Numbered from the stretch's first letter, positions 9,356 through 18,890 are shown. The stretch is DNA of 64,000 bases from Escherichia coli (GCF_036503815.1 NZ_AP027764.1:4030001-4094000); one strand, 5' to 3'. The notes: a model not told the origin generated them from the sequence alone. Numbers and translations: made by a program.

Positions 9356-9405
9356 GGAACCTGTCCCATTGAACTCTCGACGGAAAGCTCAATAAGACAG
9401 GTTCT
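9356..9405 (-). other. large stem-loop in the pdhR-aceE spacer
   Basis: Two 20-base arms (9356-9375 and 9386-9405) are inverted copies of each other, with a few G-U or mismatched positions, and enclose a 10-base loop. In the minus-strand transcript this gives a stem of about 20 pairs between the pdhR stop and the aceE start. There is no T-run after it, so it is not a simple terminator; an mRNA stability or processing element is more likely. This is an inference from the sequence alone. Confidence 0.75.
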
Positions 9406-9477
9406 ACGTTTAGTTGCCGCGCTTTTATATGCGCTTGATTTACAACATCTTCTGGATAATTTTTACCAGAAAAATCA

Positions 9478-10242
9478 CTAATTCTTTCGTTGCTCCAGAC
9501 GACGCAGAGAACGCTCACGGCGGCTCTCTTCACGGCTTCTGTCGAGCAAAATTTCTTCGATAAAGGCCAGATGGCGATGCGATGCTTCGCGCGCTTCTTC
9601 CGGCTTACCGGCCATAATCGCTTCGAATATGCGAGTGCGGTGACTACTCACCAGCGGCAGCATCTCGCGACGCGAATAGAGCAATTCGAAGTTCTGACGG
9701 ACATTCTGAGCCAACATCGGCTCCATACACCTTAGCAGATGAAGCAGAACTACATTGTGGGCTGCTTCGGTGACGGCAATCTGATACTGGAGGACGGCGT
9801 TTGATTCCGCGTCCAGATCGCCAGACTGCTGCGCCAGCTCTATGGCGTGGTGGAGTTCACGGATGCGTTCCTTGTCTTCATCGGTACTACGCAGCGCGGC
9901 GTAATAGGCGGCGATACCTTCCAGGGCGTGTCGTGTTTCGAGCAAGTCATACTGTGATTCAGGATGGTCGGAGAGCAGCTCCACCAGCGGATCGCTGAAA
10001 CTTTGCCAGAGGCTGCTCTGAACAAAAGTGCCGCCACCCTGGCGACGAAGCAACAAGCCCTTTGCTTCGAGACGTTGAATCGCCTCACGCAAGGAGGGAC
10101 GGGAGACGTCGAACTGTTTCGCCAGTTCGCGTTCCGGTGGGAGTTTTTCGCCCGGGCGGAGTGTGCCTTCGAGGATCAAAAACTCCAGTTGCTGCTCAAT
10201 CACATCGGAGAGTTTTGGTTGGCGGATTTTGCTGTAGGCCAT
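9478..10242 (-). CDS. pdhR: pyruvate-responsive GntR-family repressor
   Basis: PdhR represses its own operon (pdhR-aceEF-lpd) and other genes; pyruvate releases it from DNA. The 254-residue protein has an N-terminal GntR winged helix ([19 protein letters not shown], about residues 33-51) followed by an FCD effector domain. The ATG at 10242 gives the family start [10 protein letters not shown]; an upstream in-frame ATG at 10275 would add 11 residues and overlap the operator, so I did not use it. The operator lies 32 bases upstream. Confidence 0.98.
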
Positions 10243-10273
10243 GAGTTCCTGTCTTAAGCCACTTGCCGAAGTC

Positions 10274-10290
10274 AATTGGTCTTACCAATT
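10274..10290 (-). promoter_or_regulatory. PdhR operator
   Basis: AATTGGTCTTACCAATT is a perfect inverted repeat with a 3-base centre, matching the known PdhR box (ATTGGTNNNACCAAT). It lies just upstream of pdhR, as expected for autorepression. Confidence 0.93.
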
Positions 10291-10782
10291 TCATGTCTGT
10301 GACGCTAAAGTAACAAAGTATTCACCTCATGTCCATACAGGTTTTGATTGAAATCATGAAACTGTGCACATTTTAACAAGTTGACATATATAACGTTTCA
10401 AAGTTGTAACTATGCACAAATGTAGACTTTACGTAGGAAAGGGATTTTTTAACGATTATTAAACTATAAAAATCCGAATTGAACCGATTCACTTACCAAT
10501 TTATCGATTTTTAATTCAAAAATAATGAATTTATATTCATTTTGTATGTTGAGGGGATTTGAGGCTGACCTTTACAAACGGTTCCTTTTTAAGCAACTCA
10601 TCTTCAACCATGCATAAAGCGGGTGCATTCGCTGCCGCATACCATTATTCTTTATCTGACGGAAGTCCTTTTGTAACAATTCAAACGTCTTTGATGTAAA
10701 CAAATTAATACAAAAAACGGAATTACAAACTTACACACGCATCACTGCGTAGATCAAAAAAACAATCACCGCACGAGGTTTC
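10291..10782. promoter_or_regulatory. pdhR-aroP divergent intergenic region
   Basis: Almost 500 bases of AT-rich sequence lie between the PdhR operator and the aroP start. It holds the pdhR promoter (leftward) and the aroP promoters (rightward). No ORF is convincing. One clear TyrR-type box is annotated separately; the remainder, about 10320-10690, shows no further feature I can name. Confidence 0.6.
10695..10712 (+). promoter_or_regulatory. TyrR box upstream of aroP
   Basis: TGTAAACAAATTAATACA fits the TyrR consensus TGTAAA-N6-TTTACA with one mismatch in the right arm. It lies about 70 bases before the aroP start, where TyrR boxes that mediate repression by aromatic amino acids are known in E. 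coli. Confidence 0.8.
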
Positions 10783-12156
10783 ATGATGGAAGGTCAACAG
10801 CACGGCGAGCAGCTAAAGCGCGGCCTTAAAAACCGCCATATTCAGCTTATCGCGCTGGGTGGCGCGATAGGGACCGGGCTATTCCTGGGTAGCGCCTCCG
10901 TAATACAGTCCGCAGGGCCAGGGATTATCCTGGGATACGCCATTGCTGGTTTTATCGCCTTTCTGATCATGCGTCAGCTGGGTGAAATGGTGGTCGAAGA
11001 ACCTGTCGCAGGCTCCTTTAGCCACTTTGCTTATAAATACTGGGGCAGTTTTGCCGGTTTCGCCTCTGGCTGGAACTACTGGGTACTGTACGTTTTAGTT
11101 GCCATGGCAGAGCTGACTGCCGTGGGTAAATACATTCAGTTCTGGTATCCGGAAATCCCAACCTGGGTTTCTGCCGCCGTGTTCTTTGTGGTGATCAACG
11201 CCATCAACCTGACAAACGTAAAAGTGTTTGGTGAGATGGAGTTCTGGTTTGCCATTATCAAAGTTATCGCGGTGGTAGCAATGATCATCTTCGGCGGCTG
11301 GCTGCTATTCAGCGGCAACGGCGGCCCGCAGGCGACCGTTAGCAACCTGTGGGATCAGGGTGGTTTCCTGCCGCACGGCTTCACCGGGCTGGTGATGATG
11401 ATGGCGATTATCATGTTCTCGTTCGGCGGTCTGGAACTGGTGGGGATCACCGCAGCAGAAGCTGATAACCCGGAGCAAAGTATCCCGAAAGCAACTAACC
11501 AGGTTATCTACCGCATCCTGATTTTCTATATTGGTTCGTTAGCCGTTCTGCTCTCACTGATGCCGTGGACCCGCGTTACCGCCGATACCAGTCCGTTTGT
11601 GCTGATCTTCCACGAGTTAGGCGATACCTTTGTGGCGAATGCGCTGAACATCGTGGTACTGACTGCGGCGCTCTCCGTGTACAACAGCTGCGTATATTGC
11701 AACAGCCGTATGCTGTTTGGTCTGGCACAACAGGGCAACGCGCCAAAAGCGCTGGCGTCTGTCGACAAACGCGGTGTACCGGTTAACACTATTCTGGTGT
11801 CTGCGCTGGTTACGGCATTGTGCGTGCTGATTAACTACCTTGCACCGGAATCCGCATTCGGACTGTTAATGGCGCTGGTGGTATCTGCACTGGTCATCAA
11901 CTGGGCGATGATTAGCCTGGCGCATATGAAATTCCGTCGCGCCAAGCAGGAACAAGGCGTGGTAACTCGCTTCCCTGCTCTGCTTTATCCGCTGGGTAAC
12001 TGGATCTGCCTGCTGTTTATGGCGGCGGTACTGGTGATTATGCTGATGACCCCAGGAATGGCGATTTCGGTATACCTGATCCCGGTATGGCTGATCGTGT
12101 TAGGTATCGGCTATCTGTTTAAAGAGAAAACCGCCAAAACCGTAAAAGCGCATTAA
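10783..12156 (+). CDS. aroP: general aromatic amino acid permease
   Basis: AroP imports phenylalanine, tyrosine and tryptophan by proton symport across the inner membrane. The 457-residue protein is of the amino acid-polyamine-organocation family, with about 12 membrane segments and the conserved first-helix region HIQLIALGGAIGTGLFLGSA (about residues 21-40). Two adjacent ATG codons begin the frame; the first gives the usual MMEGQQHGEQ start. It is transcribed away from pdhR and converges on ampE. Confidence 0.98.
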   Translation: MMEGQQHGEQLKRGLKNRHIQLIALGGAIGTGLFLGSASVIQSAGPGIILGYAIAGFIAFLIMRQLGEMVVEEPVAGSFSHFAYKYWGSFAGFASGWNYWVLYVLVAMAELTAVGKYIQFWYPEIPTWVSAAVFFVVINAINLTNVKVFGEMEFWFAIIKVIAVVAMIIFGGWLLFSGNGGPQATVSNLWDQGGFLPHGFTGLVMMMAIIMFSFGGLELVGITAAEADNPEQSIPKATNQVIYRILIFYIGSLAVLLSLMPWTRVTADTSPFVLIFHELGDTFVANALNIVVLTAALSVYNSCVYCNSRMLFGLAQQGNAPKALASVDKRGVPVNTILVSALVTALCVLINYLAPESAFGLLMALVVSALVINWAMISLAHMKFRRAKQEQGVVTRFPALLYPLGNWICLLFMAAVLVIMLMTPGMAISVYLIPVWLIVLGIGYLFKEKTAKTVKAH

Positions 12157-12165
12157 TCTCTCTAC

Positions 12166-12190
12166 GCCCTCACCCGTGCAGGGTGAGGGC
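12166..12190. terminator. hairpin between aroP and ampE
   Basis: A perfect 10-bp stem (GCCCTCACCC / GGGTGAGGGC) with a 5-base loop sits in the 42 bases between two convergent genes. T-runs are weak on both sides, so termination is inferred from position and stem strength. Confidence 0.75.
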
Positions 12191-12198
12191 AATAATAT

Positions 12199-13053
12199 TT
12201 ACACCAACGCCCCGTAAATCGTCAGTAGCGCAATTACCACCACGACCACGAACGAGGTTTTCTTCGCCATTGAAACCGCTGCCTTCGGCGTCTCCACCTT
12301 GTCGACATGCGGTTCACGCGCCAGAGAGAACTGTGCCAGACGCGTTAATACCTGATATTGCGAAGTATGGAAATCACCCAGCGAAGCAAACCAGGCCGGT
12401 AACGCTTTCTCACCATGACCGATCAAAGCATATACCACACCCGCAAGGCGAACCGGCACCCAATCCAGCACATGAAGCACGGCATCAATGCCGGACTGTA
12501 AACGGTGATGCGGCGTCTGGTAACGCGCCAGCCAGTATTGCCATGCACGCAAAAAAGCATACCCCATTAGCGTAACGGGTCCCCAGATTCCCCCCACAAT
12601 CAACCAGAACAACGGTGCAAGATAAAAACGAAAGTTGGTCCACAGCAGTGCATTTTGCAGTTCACGCAAATACTCACGTTCATCGCAGCCTGCCGGGACG
12701 CCGTGAATCATGGTGAGTTCGCCAGCCATCGTGACACGGGCATGGCTATCATTACGTGAAGCAGCTGTCAGATAAGCATGATAATGAAGACGAACTTTAC
12801 CTGCGCCAATACACAGCAAACCAATCAGCAGCCACACCAGCAGCGTGGGAACGTTGAACAATACTCCCTGCAATGCGCGTAACAGTAAAAAAGTCACGCC
12901 CATCGCAATAATGGTCATGCCTAATGTGCGCCCGAGAGAAAAATGTTTCACCCGCCGAAAGAACGCTTCAAGACGATGATCAAGCTGCCAGTGCTCGCCC
13001 AACTTAAACAGGCGCTCGAAAATTAACACCAGTAAGGTTGTAAATAGCGTCAT
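12199..13053 (-). CDS. ampE: AmpE inner membrane protein
   Basis: AmpE is an integral membrane protein next to ampD, once proposed as a sensor in beta-lactamase induction; its molecular role is not settled. The 284 residues contain several hydrophobic segments, including about 45-90 (MTIIAMGVTFLLLRAL), 140-165, and a C-terminal segment (SFVVVVVIALLTIYGALV). The ATG at 13053 overlaps the ampD stop as ATGA, so translation is probably coupled; a longer in-frame start 13 codons upstream would lie inside ampD. Confidence 0.96.
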   Translation of the reverse strand: MTLFTTLLVLIFERLFKLGEHWQLDHRLEAFFRRVKHFSLGRTLGMTIIAMGVTFLLLRALQGVLFNVPTLLVWLLIGLLCIGAGKVRLHYHAYLTAASRNDSHARVTMAGELTMIHGVPAGCDEREYLRELQNALLWTNFRFYLAPLFWLIVGGIWGPVTLMGYAFLRAWQYWLARYQTPHHRLQSGIDAVLHVLDWVPVRLAGVVYALIGHGEKALPAWFASLGDFHTSQYQVLTRLAQFSLAREPHVDKVETPKAAVSMAKKTSFVVVVVIALLTIYGALV

Positions 13054-13601
13054 GTTGTCTCCTTGCTGACCAGCGCACGAAACCGTGCCCAATCAAATGC
13101 AGGACCGGGATCGGTTTTCCGATCCGGCGCAATATCACAATGGCCCGTCATGTTATTAGCGATATCCGGATAGCGATCAATCAGTGCCCGTGTAACCGCC
13201 GCAAGCTGTTGATACTGCGCATCGGTATACGCCAGCGTATCGGTGCCTTCCAGCTCAATCCCAATAGAAAAATCATTGCAGCGTTCGCGCCCCTGATACT
13301 GAGAGACTCCGGCATGCCAGGCACGTTTATCGAAAGGAACATACTGGACTATTTCACCATCGCGGCGAATCAAACAGTGAGCGGAGACGCGCAAATGGGC
13401 GATCTCAGCAAAGAAAGGATGTGCCTGCGGATCAATAGTTCCAGTGAATAATGCGTCGATCCACGGACCGCCAAACTCGCCTGGCGGCAGGCTAATATTG
13501 TGCACCACCAGCAGGGTGGGTGTTTCGTCATCCGGGCGGCAATCGTAATGTGGTGAGGGAACGCGGCGCGCGCCAACCAGCCACCCCTGTTCTAACAACA
13601 T
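13050..13601 (-). CDS. ampD: 1,6-anhydro-N-acetylmuramyl-L-alanine amidase
   Basis: AmpD is a cytoplasmic zinc amidase that removes the peptide from anhydro-muropeptides during cell wall recycling; its loss derepresses AmpR-controlled beta-lactamase. The 183-residue protein is full length, with zinc ligands His34 (VVHNIS), His154 and Asp164 (GHCDIAPDRKTDPG) and the catalytic Lys162 in the same motif. It is divergent from nadC and is the first gene of the ampDE pair. Confidence 0.98.
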   Translation of the reverse strand: MLLEQGWLVGARRVPSPHYDCRPDDETPTLLVVHNISLPPGEFGGPWIDALFTGTIDPQAHPFFAEIAHLRVSAHCLIRRDGEIVQYVPFDKRAWHAGVSQYQGRERCNDFSIGIELEGTDTLAYTDAQYQQLAAVTRALIDRYPDIANNMTGHCDIAPDRKTDPGPAFDWARFRALVSKETT

Positions 13602-13688
13602 GCAGGATCTCCTTATATGTGGTGCTAATACCCGGTTCAGAGTAGCATGTTTCTACCTTATGATTCGTTAGCTATCTGGAGTTTTAAC

Positions 13689-14582
13689 ATGCCGCCTCGC
13701 CGCTATAACCCTGACACCCGACGTGACGAGCTGCTGGAACGCATTAATCTCGATATCCCCGGCGCGGTGGCCCAGGCGCTGCGGGAAGATTTAGGCGGAA
13801 CAGTCGATGCCAACAATGACATTACGGCAAAACTTTTACCGGAAAACTCTCGCTCTCATGCCACAGTGATCACACGCGAGAATGGCGTATTTTGCGGCAA
13901 ACGCTGGGTTGAAGAGGTGTTTATTCAACTGGCAGGCGACGATGTCACCATAATCTGGCATGTGGATGACGGCGATGTCATCAACGCCAATGAACCCTTG
14001 TTCGAACTTGAAGGCCCATCCCGCGTGCTGTTAACGGGCGAACGCACTGCACTTAATTTTGTGCAAACCCTTTCAGGGGTTGCCAGTAAGGTACGCCACT
14101 ATGTCGAATTACTGGAGGGCACCAACACGCAGTTGTTGGATACGCGCAAAACCTTACCCGGCCTGCGTTCAGCTCTGAAATACGCGGTACTTTGCGGCGG
14201 CGGAGCGAATCACCGCCTGGGGCTTTCTGATGCCTTCCTGATCAAAGAAAACCATATTATTGCCTCCGGCTCAGTGCGCCAGGCGGTCGAAAAAGCGTCC
14301 TGGCTGCACCCAGATGCGCCAGTAGAAGTCGAAGTAGAGAATCTGGAAGAACTTGATGAAGCCCTGAAAGCAGGTGCCGATATCATCATGCTGGATAACT
14401 TCGAAACAGAACAGATGCGCGAAGCCGTCAAACGCACCAACGGCAAGGCGCTACTGGAAGTGTCTGGCAACGTCACTGACAAAACACTGCGCGAATTTGC
14501 CGAAACGGGCGTGGACTTTATCTCCGTCGGTGCGCTAACTAAACACGTACAGGCACTCGACCTTTCAATGCGTTTTCGCTGA
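13689..14582 (+). CDS. nadC: nicotinate-nucleotide pyrophosphorylase (quinolinate PRTase)
   Basis: NadC converts quinolinate and PRPP to nicotinate mononucleotide in NAD synthesis. The protein has 297 residues from the ATG at 13689 (MPPRRYNPDT); an upstream in-frame ATG at 13647 lacks family support. Recognisable segments are the TRKTLPGLR and GGGANHRLGLSDAFLIKENH regions that bind quinolinate and phosphate, and a C-terminal barrel ending GVDFISVGALTKHVQALDLS. It is divergent from ampD with about 87 bases between starts. Confidence 0.98.
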   Translation: MPPRRYNPDTRRDELLERINLDIPGAVAQALREDLGGTVDANNDITAKLLPENSRSHATVITRENGVFCGKRWVEEVFIQLAGDDVTIIWHVDDGDVINANEPLFELEGPSRVLLTGERTALNFVQTLSGVASKVRHYVELLEGTNTQLLDTRKTLPGLRSALKYAVLCGGGANHRLGLSDAFLIKENHIIASGSVRQAVEKASWLHPDAPVEVEVENLEELDEALKAGADIIMLDNFETEQMREAVKRTNGKALLEVSGNVTDKTLREFAETGVDFISVGALTKHVQALDLSMRFR

Positions 14583-14784
14583 TTGCTGACAGATTTATCC
14601 GCTCCATCGCGGGCGGATAATCTCCCCTTTCCCAACTTTCTTCGTAACGCCTCGCAAATTTCTTGTCTTTCGCTGCAACGTAATAAAAAACTCCGGAAGC
14701 TGCTTTCCCGTTTCGTTTTTTGCCCCTCGCTTGTGCTGATGGCGTTTGCCAAAGTAGCGCCAACCAAATCAAGGAGCGAAACAA

Positions 14785-15225
14785 ATGGACAAGCAACGCG
14801 GTTTTACACTTATCGAACTGATGGTGGTTATTGGCATCATTGCCATTTTAAGCGCCATTGGTATTCCCGCTTATCAAAACTACCTGCGCAAAGCCGCACT
14901 CACCGACATGCTACAAACCTTTGTGCCTTACCGTACCGCCGTAGAGTTGTGCGCGCTGGAACATGGTGGATTAGATACCTGCGACGGTGGCAGCAATGGC
15001 ATTCCCTCGCCTACCACCACCCGCTATGTTTCAGCCATGAGTGTGGCAAAGGGCGTGGTGTCGCTGACCGGGCAAGAAAGTCTCAATGGGCTAAGCGTCG
15101 TCATGACACCGGGTTGGGATAACGCAAACGGCGTCACCGGCTGGACGCGCAACTGCAATATTCAAAGTGACAGCGCATTGCAGCAAGCCTGCGAAGATGT
15201 CTTTCGCTTTGATGACGCCAACTAA
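14785..15225 (+). CDS. ppdD: prepilin peptidase-dependent major pilin PpdD
   Basis: PpdD is a type IV pilin. The 146-residue product starts MDKQRG followed by FTLIELMVVIGIIAILSAIG, the class III signal: cleavage between Gly6 and Phe7, Glu at +5 and a long hydrophobic N-terminal helix. Four cysteines follow, two of them in the C-terminal quarter. It heads a three-gene set with hofB (9 bases later) and hofC. In K-12 this set is nearly silent in laboratory conditions; nothing here is broken. Confidence 0.97.
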   Translation: MDKQRGFTLIELMVVIGIIAILSAIGIPAYQNYLRKAALTDMLQTFVPYRTAVELCALEHGGLDTCDGGSNGIPSPTTTRYVSAMSVAKGVVSLTGQESLNGLSVVMTPGWDNANGVTGWTRNCNIQSDSALQQACEDVFRFDDAN

Positions 15226-15234
15226 GGAGCGGCA

Positions 15235-16620
15235 ATGAATATTCCACAGCTCACCGCCCTGTGTCTGCGTTATCAGGGAGTCTTGCTGGATGCCAGCGAA
15301 GAGGTGGTTCATGTTGCGGTGGTCGATGCCCCTTCGCATGAGCTACTGGACGCATTGCATTTCGCTACCACCAAACGTATTGAGATCACCTGCTGGACGC
15401 GCCAACAAATGGAAGGTCACGCCAGTCGCACCCAACAGACATTGCCCGTAGCTATTCATGAGAAGCATCAGCCCAAAGCAGAGTTGCTGACTCGAACGTT
15501 ACAATCTGCGCTGGAACAACGCGCGTCTGATATTCATATCGAACCAGCGGACAATGCCTACCGCATCCGCTTGCGTATCGACGGTGTATTGCATCCTTTA
15601 CCGGATGTTTTACCGGATGCCGGAGTCGCATTAACCGCCAGATTAAAAGTGCTGGGCAACCTGGATATTGCGGAACATCGCCTGCCGCAGGACGGGCAAT
15701 TCACTGTCGAACTGGCAGGAAACGCCGTCTCATTTCGTATTGCGACCTTACCATGCCAGGGTGGTGAAAAGGTGGTATTAAGGTTGTTACAGCAGGTGAG
15801 CCAGGCACTGGATATCAACACGCTGGGGATGCAGCCGTTACAACTGGCGGACTTTGCTCATGCCTTGCAACAACCACAGGGACTGGTGCTGGTAACTGGC
15901 CCTACAGGCAGCGGCAAAACGGTCACGCTTTATAGTGCCCTGCAAACGCTAAATACCGCTGACATTAATATTTGTAGCGTCGAAGATCCGGTTGAGATCC
16001 CCATAGCCGGACTAAACCAGACGCAAATCCATCCGCGTGCCGGTCTTACCTTTCAGGGCGTTTTGCGTGCGTTATTGCGCCAGGACCCTGACGTCATCAT
16101 GATCGGAGAGATCCGCGATGGCGAAACAGCAGAGATCGCTATTAAAGCGGCGCAAACCGGTCACCTGGTGTTGTCTACCCTACACACCAATTCCACCACT
16201 GAAACGCTGGTACGTTTACAGCAAATGGGAGTCGCCCGCTGGATGCTCTCATCGGCGCTTACGCTGGTAATAGCCCAGCGTCTGGTACGTAAACTTTGCC
16301 CACATTGTCGCCTGCAGCAAGGGGAGCCCATCCATATTCCAGACAATGTATGGCCGTCGCCGCTGCCCCGCTGGCAAGCACCCGGTTGTGTACATTGCTA
16401 CCACGGTTTTTATGGTCGCACGGCCTTATTTGAAGTTCTGCCCATAACACCGTTCATACGTCAGCTTATTTCCGCTAATACCGACGTTGAATCGCTGGAA
16501 ACGCACGCCCGACAGGCGGGTATGCGAACGCTTTTTGAAAACGGCTGCCTGGCCGTGGAGCAAGGCTTAACCACCTTTGAAGAGTTAATCCGCGTATTGG
16601 GAATGCCACATGGCGAGTAA
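15235..16620 (+). CDS. hofB: type IV pilus assembly ATPase (GspE/PilB family)
   Basis: HofB is the predicted cytoplasmic ATPase that powers pilus extension. The 461 residues hold a Walker A motif GPTGSGKT at 222-229, an Asp box and Walker B region (DPDVIMIGEIRDGETAEIA), a His box (TGHLVLSTLHTN) and a C-terminal cysteine pair set (CPHC, CVHC) typical of the zinc site in this family. It is shorter at the N-terminus than many PilB proteins. It lies between ppdD and hofC and its end overlaps hofC by 11 bases. Confidence 0.96.
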   Translation: MNIPQLTALCLRYQGVLLDASEEVVHVAVVDAPSHELLDALHFATTKRIEITCWTRQQMEGHASRTQQTLPVAIHEKHQPKAELLTRTLQSALEQRASDIHIEPADNAYRIRLRIDGVLHPLPDVLPDAGVALTARLKVLGNLDIAEHRLPQDGQFTVELAGNAVSFRIATLPCQGGEKVVLRLLQQVSQALDINTLGMQPLQLADFAHALQQPQGLVLVTGPTGSGKTVTLYSALQTLNTADINICSVEDPVEIPIAGLNQTQIHPRAGLTFQGVLRALLRQDPDVIMIGEIRDGETAEIAIKAAQTGHLVLSTLHTNSTTETLVRLQQMGVARWMLSSALTLVIAQRLVRKLCPHCRLQQGEPIHIPDNVWPSPLPRWQAPGCVHCYHGFYGRTALFEVLPITPFIRQLISANTDVESLETHARQAGMRTLFENGCLAVEQGLTTFEELIRVLGMPHGE

Positions 16621-17812
16621 GCAACTCTGGCGCTGGCGTGGCATAACCGGCGACGGCAATGCGCAAGATGGGATGCTATGGGCAGAGAGCCGTGCTTTGC
16701 TGCTCATAGCACTACAGCAACAGATGGTTACCCCACTTAGCCTGAAGCGAATCGCCATCAATTCTGCGCAGTGGCGAGGAGATAAAAGCGCGGAAGTCAT
16801 TCATCAACTGGCGACGCTACTCAAAGCCGGGTTAACCCTTTCTGAAGGGCTGGCACTGCTTGCGGAACAGCATCCCAGTAAGCAATGGCAAGCGTTGCTG
16901 CAATCACTGGCGCTCGATCTCGAACAGGGCGTTGCCTTTTCCAATGCCTTATTACCCTGGTCAGAGGTATTTCCACCGCTCTATCAGGCAATGATCCGCA
17001 CGGGGGAATTGACCGGTAAGTTAGATGAATGTTGCTTTGAACTTGCTCGACAGCAAAAAGCCCAGCGTCAGTTAGCCGATAAAGTGAAATCAGCGTTGCG
17101 TTATCCCATCATCATTTTAGCGATGGCAATAATGGTGGTTGTGGCAATGCTGCATTTTGTACTGCCGGAGTTTGCTGCTATCTACAAGACCTTTAACACC
17201 CCATTACCAGCGCTAACGCAGGGGATCATGACGCTGGCAGACTTTAGTGGCGAATGGGGCTGGCTGCTGCTGTTGTTCGGCTTACTGCTGGCAATAGCCA
17301 ATAAGTTGCTGGTGCGCCGCCCGACCTGGCTCATCGTGAGGCAAAAATCACTGTTACGCATCCCAATTATGGGTTCACTGATGCGAGGACAAAAACTCAC
17401 GCAGATCTTTACGATCCTGGCGCTGACACAAAGTGCAGGCATTACTTTTTTACAGGGCGTAGAGAGCGTCAGAGCAACAATGCGCTGTCCGTATTGGGAG
17501 CAACTTCTGACACAAATCCAGCACGATATTAGTAACGGTCATCCCATCTGGCTGGCGCTAAAAAATGCCGGTGAGTTTAGCCCGCTCTGTTTGCAATTAG
17601 TGAGAACAGGAGAGGTATCCGGCTCGCTGGATCTCATGTTAGACAACCTCGCCCGTCATCATCGGGATAACACCATGGCGCTGGCGGATAACCTTGCAGC
17701 CTTGCTCGAACCGGTGTTGCTGGTCATAACGGGAGGAATTATCGGTACGCTAGTGGTGGCAATGTATTTGCCAATTTTCCATTTAGGCGATGCGATGAGT
17801 GGGATGGGATAA
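16610..17812 (+). CDS. hofC: type IV pilus inner membrane platform protein (GspF/PilC family)
   Basis: HofC is the predicted polytopic platform protein for pilus assembly. The 400 residues contain two repeated T2SSF domains (about 60-185 and 265-385), each with a hydrophobic segment, e.g. YPIIILAMAIMVVVAMLHFVLP and PVLLVITGGIIGTLVVAMYLPI. Conserved RTGELTGKLDE and RTGEVSGSLD motifs mark the two halves. Translation probably couples to hofB through the 11-base overlap. Confidence 0.96.
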   Translation: MASKQLWRWRGITGDGNAQDGMLWAESRALLLIALQQQMVTPLSLKRIAINSAQWRGDKSAEVIHQLATLLKAGLTLSEGLALLAEQHPSKQWQALLQSLALDLEQGVAFSNALLPWSEVFPPLYQAMIRTGELTGKLDECCFELARQQKAQRQLADKVKSALRYPIIILAMAIMVVVAMLHFVLPEFAAIYKTFNTPLPALTQGIMTLADFSGEWGWLLLLFGLLLAIANKLLVRRPTWLIVRQKSLLRIPIMGSLMRGQKLTQIFTILALTQSAGITFLQGVESVRATMRCPYWEQLLTQIQHDISNGHPIWLALKNAGEFSPLCLQLVRTGEVSGSLDLMLDNLARHHRDNTMALADNLAALLEPVLLVITGGIIGTLVVAMYLPIFHLGDAMSGMG

Positions 17813-17813
17813 C

Positions 17814-17837
17814 GCTGGCGTGTTACTCCACGCCAGC
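17814..17837. terminator. hairpin between hofC and guaC
   Basis: GCTGGCGTG and CACGCCAGC form a perfect 9-bp stem with a 6-base loop directly after hofC and before the end of convergent guaC. Flanking T-runs are poor, so termination is likely but not certain. Confidence 0.75.
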
Positions 17838-17846
17838 ATTGGGAGA

Positions 17847-18890
17847 TTACAGATTGTTGAAGATGCGGTTTTCTTGTTCCTGTACACGGATAAACGTGGT
17901 GCGCTTGGTCAGCTCTTTCAGACGTGAAGCCCCAACGTATGTACAAGCTGAACGCAGGCCGCCCAAAATATCACGCGCGGTATGTTCAACCGGGCCTCGC
18001 AGCGGCAGCTTAACGGTTTTACCTTCTGCTGCGCGATATTCCGCAACGCCGCCAACGTGACGTTTCATCGCAGACTCGGAGCTCATGCCGTAGAACAGCA
18101 TAAATTTCTCGCCGTTCTCCTCAACGATGCGACCACCGCTCTCTTCGTGGCCCGCCAGCATGCCGCCAAGCATGACGAAATCGGCACCGCCGCCAAAGGC
18201 TTTCGCGACATCGCCTGGCGTGGTGCAGCCACCGTCGCTGACGATCATTCCGCCCAGACCATGCGCAGCATCGGCACATTCGATCACCGCAGAAAGTTGC
18301 GGATAACCGACGCCTGTTTTGACGCGAGTTGTACAAACAGAACCGGGGCCAATGCCAACTTTAACGATATCAGCACCGGAGAGGATAAGCTCCTCACACA
18401 TTTCACCAGTCACTACGTTGCCAGCACAAATGGTTTTGGTCGGCCACGCTTCACGCGCTTTCGCAACGAACTGCACGAAGTGTTCAGAATAACCATTCGC
18501 CACATCAATACAAACGAAGTTTAATGCCGGGTTCAGGTCGAGAATCTGTTTAGTTTTTTCGAAATCCGCATCAGACGTACCGGTAGAAACCATCACATGT
18601 TTCAGCACATCAGCGGAAGAATTGTTGATAAACGCTTGCCACTCTTCGACAGAATAGTGTTTATGCACAGCAGTCAGAATATCAAAAGAAGCCAGCGCAG
18701 AGGCCATAGAAAATGTGCCTACGGTGTCCATATTTGCGGCGATAATCGGCACGCCGGACCAGCTCTGACCTGAATGTTTGAAGGTGAATTGACGTTCCAG
18801 TTCAACATCGGAACGGCTTTTAAGAGTGGAGCGTTTAGGGCGGATGAGAACGTCTTTAAAACCTAACTTCAGATCTTCTTCAATACGCAT
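17847..18890 (-). CDS. guaC: GMP reductase
   Basis: GuaC reduces GMP to IMP with NADPH and releases ammonia, returning guanine nucleotides to the purine pool. The 347-residue protein belongs to the IMPDH/GMPR barrel family; the catalytic cysteine is Cys186 in GIGPGSVCTTR, and the phosphate-binding region GGMIVSDGGCTTPGDVAKA follows. It lacks the CBS domains of IMP dehydrogenase, as expected for GMPR. It is a single gene, divergent from coaE. Confidence 0.98.
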   Translation of the reverse strand: MRIEEDLKLGFKDVLIRPKRSTLKSRSDVELERQFTFKHSGQSWSGVPIIAANMDTVGTFSMASALASFDILTAVHKHYSVEEWQAFINNSSADVLKHVMVSTGTSDADFEKTKQILDLNPALNFVCIDVANGYSEHFVQFVAKAREAWPTKTICAGNVVTGEMCEELILSGADIVKVGIGPGSVCTTRVKTGVGYPQLSAVIECADAAHGLGGMIVSDGGCTTPGDVAKAFGGGADFVMLGGMLAGHEESGGRIVEENGEKFMLFYGMSSESAMKRHVGGVAEYRAAEGKTVKLPLRGPVEHTARDILGGLRSACTYVGASRLKELTKRTTFIRVQEQENRIFNNL

